The position numbers and the translations under genes are program-made. Under the pieces are notes generated by a model. It saw only the letters and a list, made by a program, of their open reading frames with translations, had not been told where the DNA came from and did no database searches. This document shows, in pieces, positions 27,475 to 36,540 of a stretch of DNA of 64,000 nt. Within the stretch, counting starts at the first letter, position 1, and each line of letters begins with the position of its first letter. Source of the stretch: UBA11865 sp963749825 (lineage in GTDB: Bacteria > Chloroflexota > Anaerolineae > Promineifilales > Promineifilaceae). The stretch covers positions 186,001 to 250,000 of the forward strand of contig CAVVOI010000012.1 in the NCBI GenBank assembly GCA_963749825.1. The letters are read 5' to 3'.

Positions 27475-28341
27475 TCACCGACCCAATTGTACAATAGACC
27501 GAGCGACGAAATGAGCAAAATTAGCTGGCTTTCTTCCAAGTAACCAGCTCAAAATGTTTGAGTTTCCACAAAACCCAAATTGGTCGTAATAGGTGAACAT
27601 CCGGCCGAGAACCCTGATCTGGTATTGTCCTAAGCCACGATCCCTTGCCCCTTGTTCCCAATCAGCTAAAGCGATTTGCTGCACTCGGACGTTGCGTCCC
27701 AACTCTCGACTCAGAATTTCGGCCAGCTCTTTTTGGCTCAGCGTTTCAGGTCCGGCCAATTCATATATCGCACCATTGTGCCCGGGCTGGCTGATAACGG
27801 CTGCGGCCGCCTGGGCAACATCTTCCAGGTCCACCATATCTGTGCGTGTCTCTGGACCATATGGTATTGGATAAATTCCCGATTGGGTGATGGATAACCA
27901 ATGGGCCAGGACGTTTTGCATATAGGCTGCTGGCTGTAAGATCGTGAAAGACAGACCAGATTCTAAGAGCAGTTCTTCTACACGGAGCTTTAGCCAATGA
28001 TGGGGCATGCGCTTCGTTTGGGGATGTAATACCGAGTGGTAGACAAAATGTAAATCAGGTTGTGTCTCAAGGGCTGCCTTCATTGCCAGGCGTCCGTAGG
28101 TGAGTTCGTGGGGCGAAATATTCGGACTCATGAAATATAATGACCGGACACCTTCTATGACCCTGCACAGTAAATCCCAATCACCCGCATCTCCTGCAAT
28201 TGCTTCTGTTGCACCCGCGGCCTTGAGTTCGCCAACTTGCTCGGGGCGGTGGACCAGGGCTCTAACCGGTAAACTCTGTTTAATTAATTCTTTAATGATA
28301 GCACGGCCAGTTTTGCCGGCCGCTCCTGTAACTAAAATCAT
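27475..28341 (-). CDS. NmrA-like NAD(P)-binding protein
   Basis: A 288-residue Rossmann-fold protein of the atypical SDR/NmrA group. It starts with the dinucleotide motif MILVTGAAGKTGRAII and has the early basic loop ALVHRPEQ, typical of NADP-preferring members. GPETLSQKELAEILSRELGR is the usual substrate-domain segment. The catalytic Tyr-x-x-x-Lys of classical SDRs is not obvious, so it may be a redox sensor or a quinone/isoflavone-type reductase. It is 57 bases upstream of prs and downstream of the DUF2877 gene on the same strand. Confidence 0.8.
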   Translation of the reverse strand: MILVTGAAGKTGRAIIKELIKQSLPVRALVHRPEQVGELKAAGATEAIAGDAGDWDLLCRVIEGVRSLYFMSPNISPHELTYGRLAMKAALETQPDLHFVYHSVLHPQTKRMPHHWLKLRVEELLLESGLSFTILQPAAYMQNVLAHWLSITQSGIYPIPYGPETRTDMVDLEDVAQAAAAVISQPGHNGAIYELAGPETLSQKELAEILSRELGRNVRVQQIALADWEQGARDRGLGQYQIRVLGRMFTYYDQFGFCGNSNILSWLLGRKPANFAHFVARSIVQLGR

Positions 28342-28416
28342 TGCTTATGGATTCTCCTGCAGAATAATCCTCTCAAGGATTAATCCTTTGATTCAATCTC
28401 TTTCCCAACCGCTGAT

Positions 28417-29311
28417 TTAAGCTGCGGCCATAAGGGCTTTTAACCCGTTGACAAATCCGGCAAGAGCAGCGACTCCAGATGAATGCCCGGTTTCCTTGAT
28501 CCGGTTAGTTGGAGCTACCAAACGGCGAGAGTCCTTCGATGCCAGAGCGGCAACAAGCGAATGCCATGCTTCTGTCGCTTCTCCGCGCATAGCAACTCTT
28601 AGCCAGGCGGCCGATAAACGAGTCGTCTTGGGCATGGCTTCCTCAGCAATGGCAGTCGCAAGAAATTGGGCCGATCCGCCTTTTGCCACAGCAAACAAAG
28701 CATAAATCACGCCTACGATAAAGTCATCACCGGCCGGGGTAAAGCCGCTGCCTAAGCCCGCGAGGCGACCGGCGCCTTCCCGGCAAAGGTTTGGGTCTAG
28801 CTGGCACAGTCCAACCGACAACAGGGCCCAGGCTTCGGTCATTGCACCGTGAAACGCCGGAAGCTGGCCTTCAATTGGAAAAAAGAAACCACTATTAATA
28901 GCAGCTGTGCCGACAATAGATCGCTCGATGAACCGGGTCCCAGTGAATTGCCGAGGTAAAATGAACTGATAGACCACCAACTTCTAAATTATTCTCGCTT
29001 ACTCGTACAGTTGAATGGAAATCGACATGTTTCGTGAAGTCCCAGTTACCCAATATTTCCGAATCGGAGTGTGATCCAGCTCGGCTTTCGACCACGGCCG
29101 AAAAAGGACCCGGTCCGATCCTCGGTTGGACGAGGGCCAAAATCTCTCCATCCTGATCCATTAAATTAATATTGCCTGTAAATACATGTAGGACTTTTGC
29201 AGGCAATCCCCTTCGTAACCAATCAAGCGCCTTTGTTGGCGCCAGGGTCAGCTGTAGCTGATCACTCACCCTTGGATACAGATCCATCTGTATTTCGGTT
29301 AAATACTTCAT
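28417..29311 (-). pseudogene. DUF2877 (AllH-like) protein, split by one frameshift
   Basis: Two overlapping frames give one DUF2877 protein (PF11392) of about 295 residues. 29311-28895 holds VLHVFTGNINLMDQDGEILA and LVQPRIGPGPFSAVV, and 28980-28417 holds GAGRLAGLGSGFTPAGDDF and the helical C-terminus. The shift is between 28895 and 28985. DUF2877/AllH is known as one subunit of the oxamate carbamoyltransferase complex together with FdrA/AllF and DUF1116/AllG, both encoded 4-7 kb upstream on the same strand. The GSGFTPAGDD motif is typical of the family. It overlaps the SpoU-like gene by 50 bases. Whether the shift is real decides if the complex can be complete here. Confidence 0.75.
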
Positions 29312-30008
29312 TCGGAGCCTGAACGATCTGTTTCAAATCGTTGCCGAAAGTTAACTGGTAGACGGCAATTCCGAAGGCGACCACAACATTCAGAGATGAT
29401 TTGTCGCCCAACATTGGTAAGTATAGAATGCGATCACATACAGATAATAGTCCCGGATCAACACCCGCTAGTTCATTGCCTACGATCAGCAAAATCGGCT
29501 CAAATCGCTCCTTGGGATCGGCAGGACTAAAGAGAGGGCTTGACTCTGCCCCGCTTTCGAGCGCCCATAGTCGATATCCATTGTCTTTCAACTGTCTTAC
29601 GGCTTCAAGACTGTTGCGATGGTATGTCCACTCTATCGAAGACTCAGCACCCAAGGCTGTCTTCCTCACCTTTGGGTGTAATGGCGTCGGCGTGATCCCG
29701 GCCAAATGAAGGTGGGGTATTCCCGCACCATCGGCCGTGCGGAAGATCGAGCCCACATTATAGCCGCTACGCACATTGTCAAGGAAACCCTCGATCGATC
29801 GTAATCGGTCTTGCTCCTTTTGGTTAGATCGGATGGATGGCGAAAAAGGCTGAACGACGATCTCAGTCTCTGCACCACAGCGAGGGCAAGAGTTGCCCTC
29901 TTCCAAATCAAGGACGACAGGAAAACGAAAGAGACAAGCACTCCGCTTACACTGGCAGATCTGATAACGGTATTCTACGTCCGGAATGGATTGATTAACC
30001 TGGTTCAT
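29262..30008 (-). CDS. SpoU/TrmH-family RNA methyltransferase with N-terminal zinc ribbon
   Basis: A 248-residue SPOUT methyltransferase. Residues about 15-50 hold Cys in the pattern CQCKRSAC and CPRCG, a likely zinc ribbon not found in standard TrmH. The catalytic domain has motif 1 LDNVRSGYNVGSIFRTADG, motif 2 LIVGNELAGVDPGLL and motif 3 LYLPMLGDKSSLNVVVAFGIA, which binds S-adenosylmethionine through the knot. It probably 2'-O-methylates a tRNA or rRNA ribose; the target is unknown. The ATG overlaps the SDR stop (ATGA) and its own 3' end overlaps the DUF2877 start, so it is embedded in the catabolic operon, which is an odd place for an RNA-modifying enzyme. Confidence 0.85.
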   Translation of the reverse strand: MNQVNQSIPDVEYRYQICQCKRSACLFRFPVVLDLEEGNSCPRCGAETEIVVQPFSPSIRSNQKEQDRLRSIEGFLDNVRSGYNVGSIFRTADGAGIPHLHLAGITPTPLHPKVRKTALGAESSIEWTYHRNSLEAVRQLKDNGYRLWALESGAESSPLFSPADPKERFEPILLIVGNELAGVDPGLLSVCDRILYLPMLGDKSSLNVVVAFGIAVYQLTFGNDLKQIVQAPNEVFNRNTDGSVSKGE

Positions 30009-30763
30009 GAACGCAGGTAGGAGGCTCCGTTTACATCAACAATACAGCCGGTGAGAAAATCAGTCCCTTCAGAAGCCAAAAACAGGACTGTCCGTGCCAC
30101 TTCCTCCGGGTATGCTACCCTTCCAAGAGGGCTCTGATTTCTAACGGCCTCACCACCAGGACCGGATAGCGTTCCGGCAGCCATATCGGTTTCAACCCAG
30201 CCTGGAGCGACGACACAAACAAAGATATTGTGCGGCGCGAGGGCTTTTGCCAAAGACTGGCTCATCGCATTGAGGCCCGCTTTGCTAGCGCCATATGCAG
30301 GTCCGTCGGGTTCGCCACGAAATGCCCCTCGAGAAGATATATTGACGATCCGACCGCCCCCCTTCTCAATCATATGGCGGGCCGCCCAAAACGTGATGTT
30401 GGCCGGGCCCAAAAGATTTACCGCCAAGGTTTTTTCCCAAGACGAAAGCCACTGCTCGTAGCTAACATCTTCCAAACGATGCTCTTCGTATATACCGGCG
30501 TTGTTAACCAAGATATCAATTCCACCCATGAGTTCGATTACAGCCTCGACCAGATCACGGGCATCTGCGGGACGGCCCTGGTCCGCCTGAATAATTTTGT
30601 GTGGTCCGCCTGGCAAAATTGATAAAGTCTCTTCAGCGGCCGCGCGATTATGGTCATAGTGAATGGCAACGCGAGCTCCTACCTGGGCAAACTCCTGAGC
30701 GACAGCCCGGCCGATACCGCGAGAAGCGCCTGTGACTAAAGCTACCTTATTTTCAAAACTCAA
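30005..30763 (-). CDS. Short-chain dehydrogenase/reductase
   Basis: A 252-residue classical SDR. Motifs: VALVTGASRGIGRAVA (nucleotide binding), DILVNNAGIYE (NNAG), IVNISSRGAFRG (catalytic Ser), AYGASKAGLNAM (Tyr-x-x-x-Lys) and WVETDMA. It resembles FabG/3-oxoacyl reductases but the substrate is unknown. TTG start at 30763 is supported by GGGAGGT five bases upstream. It lies in the catabolic cluster, coupled to the SpoU-like gene by a four-base overlap. Confidence 0.9.
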   Translation of the reverse strand: MSFENKVALVTGASRGIGRAVAQEFAQVGARVAIHYDHNRAAAEETLSILPGGPHKIIQADQGRPADARDLVEAVIELMGGIDILVNNAGIYEEHRLEDVSYEQWLSSWEKTLAVNLLGPANITFWAARHMIEKGGGRIVNISSRGAFRGEPDGPAYGASKAGLNAMSQSLAKALAPHNIFVCVVAPGWVETDMAAGTLSGPGGEAVRNQSPLGRVAYPEEVARTVLFLASEGTDFLTGCIVDVNGASYLRS

Positions 30764-30839
30764 TTTTTACCTCCCGTGTTTGGCCATCAAACCAGGCACT
30801 TAACTCGAGCATTGGAAAAAAAATTGTTGCATTGTTTTA

Positions 30840-32519
30840 TCAGCCCGAATTTGATTCCCTGAAGGCCAGAAAACGCCCCCACATGGAGGCTGTCTCCATC
30901 CCCTTTTGAACGAAACAAGCCAGGAAGTACCGACCGCTATCAGCGCCGGCCAAATCGCCTCCTAAATTTTCAGCATGGACGATGCCTTTTGGAAACAGGT
31001 TCAAGTGCATATCTTGATAATACTTATCCAAAGGATACATTTCATCCCAATCTTTGCCGAAGGTTTCCACCAGCTTGGTACTAGCTTCTGCAAATGTCTT
31101 CGGATGCCAAATTCGCTGGATAGTGTTCATGGGGTGTTCCATGGCCACACAATCCACGCCCAGCCATTTGATCTGCTTTTTCACACACCAATCGGCGAAA
31201 TCGGGCGACGGGCCAGGATGTTTGATCATATAACGAAATTCGTCTGAATCGGGGCTATTCCATCCGTAATTATGCCAGCCGGTTTTGACAATGAGAATAT
31301 CTCCCTGCTGTACATCGACCACACTTTCAATCATTTCCGGGGTGTAAACGCTAGAATTGCTAACCAGCCCAGAAATATCGGCGATCGCCCCAGGACCAAA
31401 CCAATAATCGAAAGGCATCTCGCCAATCGTTCGTCCGGCCGCCCAAAAATGTTTCTCGCCATCCATATGGGAGGCCAGATGAAAGCTGGCCCGGCAAATC
31501 GATCCGTTGCGACCCTGGCCAAAGTATTGGCCGCCTACCCGTTTATTGTATTTCACGCTCAATGGTTCGTAATTAGCCCATTGGGGCGTCTGCACCGAAA
31601 ACGGTAGGGTCATATCCAACATTTCGGCCGAATGCATAAAATCAAAGAATTCTTCTTCGGCCATCCCCTCCGGGCTCAACAATGCAGTTGTCCGGCACCA
31701 GGCCGTCTCAACCTCCATGAACGGAATGGGTTGAACCATGATCCAAGCCCGTTGGTTGTTGAGGTGGTTGATTTCTCCGCCAATTGACTCTACTAACAAT
31801 AGATGGTGCTTCGGCATCGTCAAGTGAGTGAGCTCATAGTATTCTTCAGCAGGAAAAAGCTCGTCCCAGGTCAATCCATGGGTCTCCTTCAGTTTTGCTT
31901 CAGCTTTTTCGAATTCACGGGCGTGCATATAACGCAAATTGGTGTTCATTGGGTGTTCGGCGCAGCCACAATCCACACCCACCAGCTTCAGCTTCATCTT
32001 CAAAGCCCAGGGGAAAAAGTCAGGCGAGGGGCCTGGGTGACGTATCAGATAACCGAATTCCTTATTTTCAACACCGCCTTGTGCTTGTTCATTGTAAACG
32101 TCGGGTTGATCCCAGCCGTAGCGATGGTATCCGGTATTAATTATCAGGATATCGCCTTCGCGAACTTCAACGCGCTCCATGATCATTTCTGGCGTATAAA
32201 AACCATAATCTGAAACGCTATCGGAAACATCTGCTACCACGCCTGGCCCGCACAAATCCGTCAGGGGAACATCGGCAATAGCCCGGCCGCCTGAGTGAAA
32301 TGCGGTTTCACCTACCAGGTGGGTGCCAACGGTGTTGGACCATTCGATCAATTGGCCATTGGCTCCTTGACCACCGCCATAGGCACCGGTCAACCGTTTA
32401 AAAAAGTGAATTTCAAGCGCTTTCTCTCCCGGCCAGGGTGGCGTGAAAATGCTGCAGCCCTGAGTTAAATCAAACCATCTTGCCTTATCTAATATGCCGA
32501 TGAAATCTTCGCGATCCAT
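30840..32519 (-). CDS. Tandem cyclase-family protein; N-terminal domain lacks metal ligands
   Basis: A 559-residue fusion of two cyclase-family domains (PF04199; kynurenine formamidase and isatin hydrolase type), each about 270 residues. The C-terminal domain keeps the metal motif His347-L-A-S-His351-M-Asp353-xxx-His357. The N-terminal domain has Thr63, His67, Val69 and Ala73 at the same places, so three of four ligands are lost. Both domains share DILI(I/V)-T-G-(Y/W)-H, P-G-P-S-P-D-F, VDC and EHPMNT. The N-domain is probably structural or regulatory, while the C-domain hydrolyses a cyclic amide or formamide bond. The single-domain paralogue is encoded 20 bases upstream, and the two may form a hetero-oligomer. 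Confidence 0.88.
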   Translation of the reverse strand: MDREDFIGILDKARWFDLTQGCSIFTPPWPGEKALEIHFFKRLTGAYGGGQGANGQLIEWSNTVGTHLVGETAFHSGGRAIADVPLTDLCGPGVVADVSDSVSDYGFYTPEMIMERVEVREGDILIINTGYHRYGWDQPDVYNEQAQGGVENKEFGYLIRHPGPSPDFFPWALKMKLKLVGVDCGCAEHPMNTNLRYMHAREFEKAEAKLKETHGLTWDELFPAEEYYELTHLTMPKHHLLLVESIGGEINHLNNQRAWIMVQPIPFMEVETAWCRTTALLSPEGMAEEEFFDFMHSAEMLDMTLPFSVQTPQWANYEPLSVKYNKRVGGQYFGQGRNGSICRASFHLASHMDGEKHFWAAGRTIGEMPFDYWFGPGAIADISGLVSNSSVYTPEMIESVVDVQQGDILIVKTGWHNYGWNSPDSDEFRYMIKHPGPSPDFADWCVKKQIKWLGVDCVAMEHPMNTIQRIWHPKTFAEASTKLVETFGKDWDEMYPLDKYYQDMHLNLFPKGIVHAENLGGDLAGADSGRYFLACFVQKGMETASMWGRFLAFRESNSG

Positions 32520-32539
32520 GATTAAACTACCTCTACCTC

Positions 32540-33415
32540 TTAGTAAGTCTTGCCTCTACCGCCCAGACGCTCAACGTGCTTGGGATCATAAGAATCACCA
32601 AAAGTTGTAAGGGGCAGGTTTGCCTTTTTCTCCATCAATTCTTCATACTCGGTGTCTTCAACCATGGCTACGATTCGGGCGATGCTCGATTCGCCGTCAA
32701 CGAATCGCCAGGGAAAACAACCGATCTGAACCCGCCGGTTTACAAGTAGGTCGATGTCGCCACCAACACATTCAGCATGAATGATACCTTTTGGAAACAT
32801 CCATAAATGCATCATCTGGTACATATCGGGCGTGTAATAATCGGTCAGCGCCTGGCCATATTTCTGGCGGAAGTGGGCGTCGGCCTGCTCCGCTTGAGCC
32901 GGCATCCAATCTCGAATCTTTGTATTCATGGGATGGTCGGCACTGCCGCAATCAACGCCAATCCATTTAATCTCTTTTTCGACGCACCAGTCGGCAAAAC
33001 GGGCATCGGGGCCTGGATGCATGACCATATAACGTACTTCATTGCCATAAGGCTGATCCCATCCGAAATGATGGTAACCCGTGTGAATGATGAGGATGTC
33101 ACTCTGCCGCACTTCGACTCGTTCCTCGATCATCTCCGGTGTATAAACATCATAGTCACCGCAAACATCGCTTAGATCGACAACGGCCGCGTCGCCGGCC
33201 AAGAAATCAAAATCCAAAGAAGCGATGTCTTTGCCCGGCGTGTAGAAATGGATTTCGCCGTCTAAATGTGTGCCGACGTGGTTGCTGTGGCTAACTAATT
33301 GACCATTAGCGCCATTTGGCGCCAGGCGCTTAAAATATTTAACTTGTAAAGGTTCATAAGTTGGCCAGGCAGGCGTGCCTATGCCGAATGGTATGGTTAA
33401 GTCGATAAATTTCAT
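32540..33415 (-). CDS. Cyclase-family metal-dependent hydrolase
   Basis: A 291-residue PF04199 hydrolase. The metal site is complete: His46-V-G-T-His50-L-Asp52-xxx-His56. Other conserved parts are YTPEMIEERVEVRQSDILII, HPGPDARFADWC, GVDCGSADHPMNT and KGIIHAECVGGDIDLL. Family members open cyclic imides or amides (isatin, N-formylkynurenine); the substrate is not given by sequence. GAGGAG lies three bases before the ATG. It sits between DUF1116 and the tandem cyclase, and all three are on one strand with short gaps. Confidence 0.9.
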   Translation of the reverse strand: MKFIDLTIPFGIGTPAWPTYEPLQVKYFKRLAPNGANGQLVSHSNHVGTHLDGEIHFYTPGKDIASLDFDFLAGDAAVVDLSDVCGDYDVYTPEMIEERVEVRQSDILIIHTGYHHFGWDQPYGNEVRYMVMHPGPDARFADWCVEKEIKWIGVDCGSADHPMNTKIRDWMPAQAEQADAHFRQKYGQALTDYYTPDMYQMMHLWMFPKGIIHAECVGGDIDLLVNRRVQIGCFPWRFVDGESSIARIVAMVEDTEYEELMEKKANLPLTTFGDSYDPKHVERLGGRGKTY

Positions 33416-33457
33416 GATCTCCTCGTTTTTGTTGATTACACCGTTGACAGTGGAATT

Positions 33458-34702
33458 CTAGCTAAGATAGGTCTCAGCATAGGCCATAAGCGCCGCTTCA
33501 AATATTTCCATAGGAGGCCGCACCAGACCCGCGCCGACCTGTCCAATACCAGCATCTTTATGGGCGATGCCAGTATTGACCCGGGGTGTGATGCCCAATT
33601 CGACGACTTTCCTGATATCGATACCGGTAGGCGTTCCTCTAAATTCCAGGACCGGGATGGTGAAATGGCTGTGTTCGGCCGTTGTTATTTCGTACATCTC
33701 CAGGGTGGAATTCAGGGCATCTTGTGGCGTGCCGCTAATGAAAGTGACGATTGCCGGCGCGGCCGCCATAGCGAAAGCCCCGATGCCGGAAGTTTCAGTG
33801 ATGGTGCTATCGCCAATATCGGCATTGGCATCTTCGCTCGTAAATCCTGGAAAATAGAGACCATCAGGTACTTCGGCAGGCGCTGTGAACCAGCTTTCCC
33901 CAAGCCCACTGACCCGTATGCCAAAATCAGTTCCATTGCGAGCCATGGCAGTCACCAGAGTGCTTCCTTCAACACCATGAGCGGCATCGGCCATCGCCTT
34001 ACAAGCCGCCATGACCGGGTTCAGCACGGTCAAGGCATTATCGCCTAAGAATTGGAGCACATCGGCTTCCAATATGGTTTCCTTAGCCACCCCGCCGATG
34101 AGCGGCGCCAATTGTTTCAGGAATATCAAGCTCCCGGCCTTATTACGATTATGCCCCTCATCACCCATATGTAACGCTTCGGCTAGCAATGCCCGTATGT
34201 CGATTCCCTCGCTCACCGATAAAGCCTCGGCCAATAATGGGCCCATTTCATCATTCATCCAGCGAAGTTTGGCGATCACATCCGGACTATATGCGCCATA
34301 ACGAAGGACTTTGCCATAACCTTCGTTCAAGTTCGAATAAGCGACATTGCCATGGGTGACGTTCTCGACGACATAAACTTTCATCGAGGCGGAGGTTACG
34401 CCGGCCATCGGTCCGACAGTATTATGATGATGACATGGGGCAAACTTTATTTGGCCGCTTTCTACCAGGCCCACGGCCGACGTTTCATCGGTCGCCAACC
34501 CCTCTAAGATTAAGGCGCCGATTACCGCGCCGCGCATTGGCCCCGACATTCGTTCCCACTTGACTGGTGGACCGGCGTGCAATAACAAGTTTTCCCGCAT
34601 ACCCGGGATGACATCGCGGGCGGTCGCGATACCGGTAAGGATTGGCCGAGCTGTCATCATACGCTCAACCGCAATCGCATTTTGTTGGTCTATCTTACTC
34701 AT
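33458..34702 (-). CDS. DUF1116 protein (AllG-like oxamate carbamoyltransferase subunit)
   Basis: A 414-residue DUF1116 (PF06545) protein. Typical stretches: LLHAGPPVKWERMSGPMRGA, KFAPCHHHNTVGPMAGVTS, ALHMGDEGHNRNKAGSLIF, GTDFGIRVSGLGESWFTAP and the C-terminal INTGIAHK-like VNTGIAHKDAGIGQVGAG. In E. coli the counterpart YlbE/AllG works with FdrA and YlbF/AllH to interconvert oxalurate and oxamate plus carbamoyl phosphate. Here FdrA is encoded 62 bases upstream and DUF2877 about 4 kb downstream. By homology it acts in the cytoplasm on a carbamoylated acid or amide; the true substrate may differ given the neighbours. Confidence 0.88.
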   Translation of the reverse strand: MSKIDQQNAIAVERMMTARPILTGIATARDVIPGMRENLLLHAGPPVKWERMSGPMRGAVIGALILEGLATDETSAVGLVESGQIKFAPCHHHNTVGPMAGVTSASMKVYVVENVTHGNVAYSNLNEGYGKVLRYGAYSPDVIAKLRWMNDEMGPLLAEALSVSEGIDIRALLAEALHMGDEGHNRNKAGSLIFLKQLAPLIGGVAKETILEADVLQFLGDNALTVLNPVMAACKAMADAAHGVEGSTLVTAMARNGTDFGIRVSGLGESWFTAPAEVPDGLYFPGFTSEDANADIGDSTITETSGIGAFAMAAAPAIVTFISGTPQDALNSTLEMYEITTAEHSHFTIPVLEFRGTPTGIDIRKVVELGITPRVNTGIAHKDAGIGQVGAGLVRPPMEIFEAALMAYAETYLS

Positions 34703-34764
34703 ATCTGACTTCTCCGTTTCGAGGATATTTCTCTAAAATCAACCGATCCTGGCAGGCAGCCGTA

Positions 34765-36459
34765 TTATTTCATTTTCGCTAAAAGAGCCATCAACTTCTC
34801 ATTCCCACCGGCTGGCGGCCGCCAGTCAACTTGAACCACCCCGGCATCCTGAGATTTTATGGAATCATAAAAAATTTCAAGGCCGACATTAATGACCGAC
34901 AGCGGCTTCTTAAATTCCTCGAGCTTGATGGGCAAGCTGCTAGTGGGCAATGGATGGACCAGATGTCGAATCGCATAATCAACCGCTTCGACTGTTGATT
35001 TAAATACAAGGGCGCCCGCTGCAACTAAACTCTCTTCTTGCTCTGGCAAGGTTTGTGTATCTTCTTCCGTCCCTACCATGATTATCAAGATCTCCAGGTT
35101 ACGACCCTGCTGCCGGCTCGATTCTTTGGTTGCCTTAATAGCCGGTCCGAGTTCTGCAGCCGGATCATCATGAGACCCTGTCCCAAGGACGACATCCATC
35201 ATGATGATGGAAACCTCAGGATCGGCCGCCTCTTGAGCCAGGCGACGGAGTCGAAGGTCGTTGTCCATCATCGGATGCAATCGCCCCTGAGTGAATTCAT
35301 CTTCTCCCATGTCTACCAGAGTATGGTCATGGCTATCCCAGACATCGGATAAACGCTGGTATTCGTAAATCGGCGCGTTAGAATAAATCGGTGACACGAA
35401 CGCTTGCAATCCTAACAATGCTTCGTAAGCTAATGTTCCCCCTGAAAAAATTCCACGCAAATAACCCTTCGGCGCGGGCGTTTTTTCTACCTCCGATCCA
35501 AGGATATCTTTCTTGCCACTTGAATTTGCCAGATCAACCGCTAGAGAAGCCGCGTCCTGGAGCCCGGTCGCGAAATGGATATTGGCGATACTGCGTGCGG
35601 CCGGTGGATAGCCAATAAAATCCACAACCACAGGTTTCTTTATCCGCAGCGCATTTGCCAATATTTTTGTTACGATTTCAGGTTTGGGTGGCTTTGAGAC
35701 AATGACGACAATTTCGGTCTGATCATCTTCGCTCAATATATCCAGCGCTTGGAGCGTCGTGATGCCTCCAACTTCAAGAGATAAATCGCGCCCTCCAGTG
35801 CCTAATGCCTGGGATACCCCTGAACCGAGATTGTGAATCGAACTGGTAACGGCCTGCAAGCCAGTTCCCGATGCTCCAACTAATCCTATTGGGCCTGGGC
35901 GAACAGCATTAGCGAAACCAAGGCCAACGCCATTGACGATGGCGGTGCCACAATCCGGGCCCATCATCAGCAACCCGCTTTCTTGAGCCAATTTCTTAAG
36001 TTCTAACTCATCTTCCAAAGGGACATTGTTGCTGAACATGAACACATGTCGGCCAAGGTCTAGGGCATCTTTGGCAACACCGGCGGCGAAACGTCCGGGC
36101 ACAGATATCGACACCCATTGCGCGTCCGGCAATTGTTTGACGGCTGCGCCGAGGCTTCGAGGGCGAAACTCCTGGCTTATCCCTCCTCGACGTCTGGTGA
36201 GCAGGGCATCAACCTGTTCGAGTGCATTTTCTGCACTTTCCTGATCAAATCCCTTAACCACAATAAGCAGGTCATCAGATCCAGCTTTAGCCTCCACTAC
36301 CAGGTTGCTTGCTGCCAATAAGTCGCAATTAGCTGGTGTGGCCATGACAACACCAGCATCTTCAACGCCAGACAGATCGGCGAGCGCTCTTTGCAACTGC
36401 ATCAGGACGACTGAATCATAATAGGCTCCGGGGCGGACTTCGCTCAACGTAATGGTCAT
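34765..36459 (-). CDS. fdrA: FdrA-family protein (acyl-CoA synthetase-like; AllF-like)
   Basis: A 564-residue FdrA protein, built like succinyl-CoA ligase: an N-terminal ACT-like segment (about 1-90), a CoA-binding Rossmann domain (WVSISVPGRFAAGVAKDAL, LMMGPDCGTAIVNGVGLGF), a ligase domain (GPIGLVGASGTGLQAVTS, GTGGRDLSLEVGGITT), and a C-terminal domain (SIIMMDVVLGTGSHDDPA). FdrA is the AllF subunit of oxamate carbamoyltransferase. The active phospho-His of true ligases is not evident; the family has GASGTG at that site. It is preceded 81 bases upstream by the amidase gene and followed by DUF1116. Confidence 0.92.
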   Translation of the reverse strand: MTITLSEVRPGAYYDSVVLMQLQRALADLSGVEDAGVVMATPANCDLLAASNLVVEAKAGSDDLLIVVKGFDQESAENALEQVDALLTRRRGGISQEFRPRSLGAAVKQLPDAQWVSISVPGRFAAGVAKDALDLGRHVFMFSNNVPLEDELELKKLAQESGLLMMGPDCGTAIVNGVGLGFANAVRPGPIGLVGASGTGLQAVTSSIHNLGSGVSQALGTGGRDLSLEVGGITTLQALDILSEDDQTEIVVIVSKPPKPEIVTKILANALRIKKPVVVDFIGYPPAARSIANIHFATGLQDAASLAVDLANSSGKKDILGSEVEKTPAPKGYLRGIFSGGTLAYEALLGLQAFVSPIYSNAPIYEYQRLSDVWDSHDHTLVDMGEDEFTQGRLHPMMDNDLRLRRLAQEAADPEVSIIMMDVVLGTGSHDDPAAELGPAIKATKESSRQQGRNLEILIIMVGTEEDTQTLPEQEESLVAAGALVFKSTVEAVDYAIRHLVHPLPTSSLPIKLEEFKKPLSVINVGLEIFYDSIKSQDAGVVQVDWRPPAGGNEKLMALLAKMK

Positions 36460-36540
36460 ATAAGCCTTCCTTCTCCAAGTTTACGAGGCAACTGTAAAAA
36501 AACGAGAACAATTCATCCGGAAGGAATCAGTCGAGGTTGG

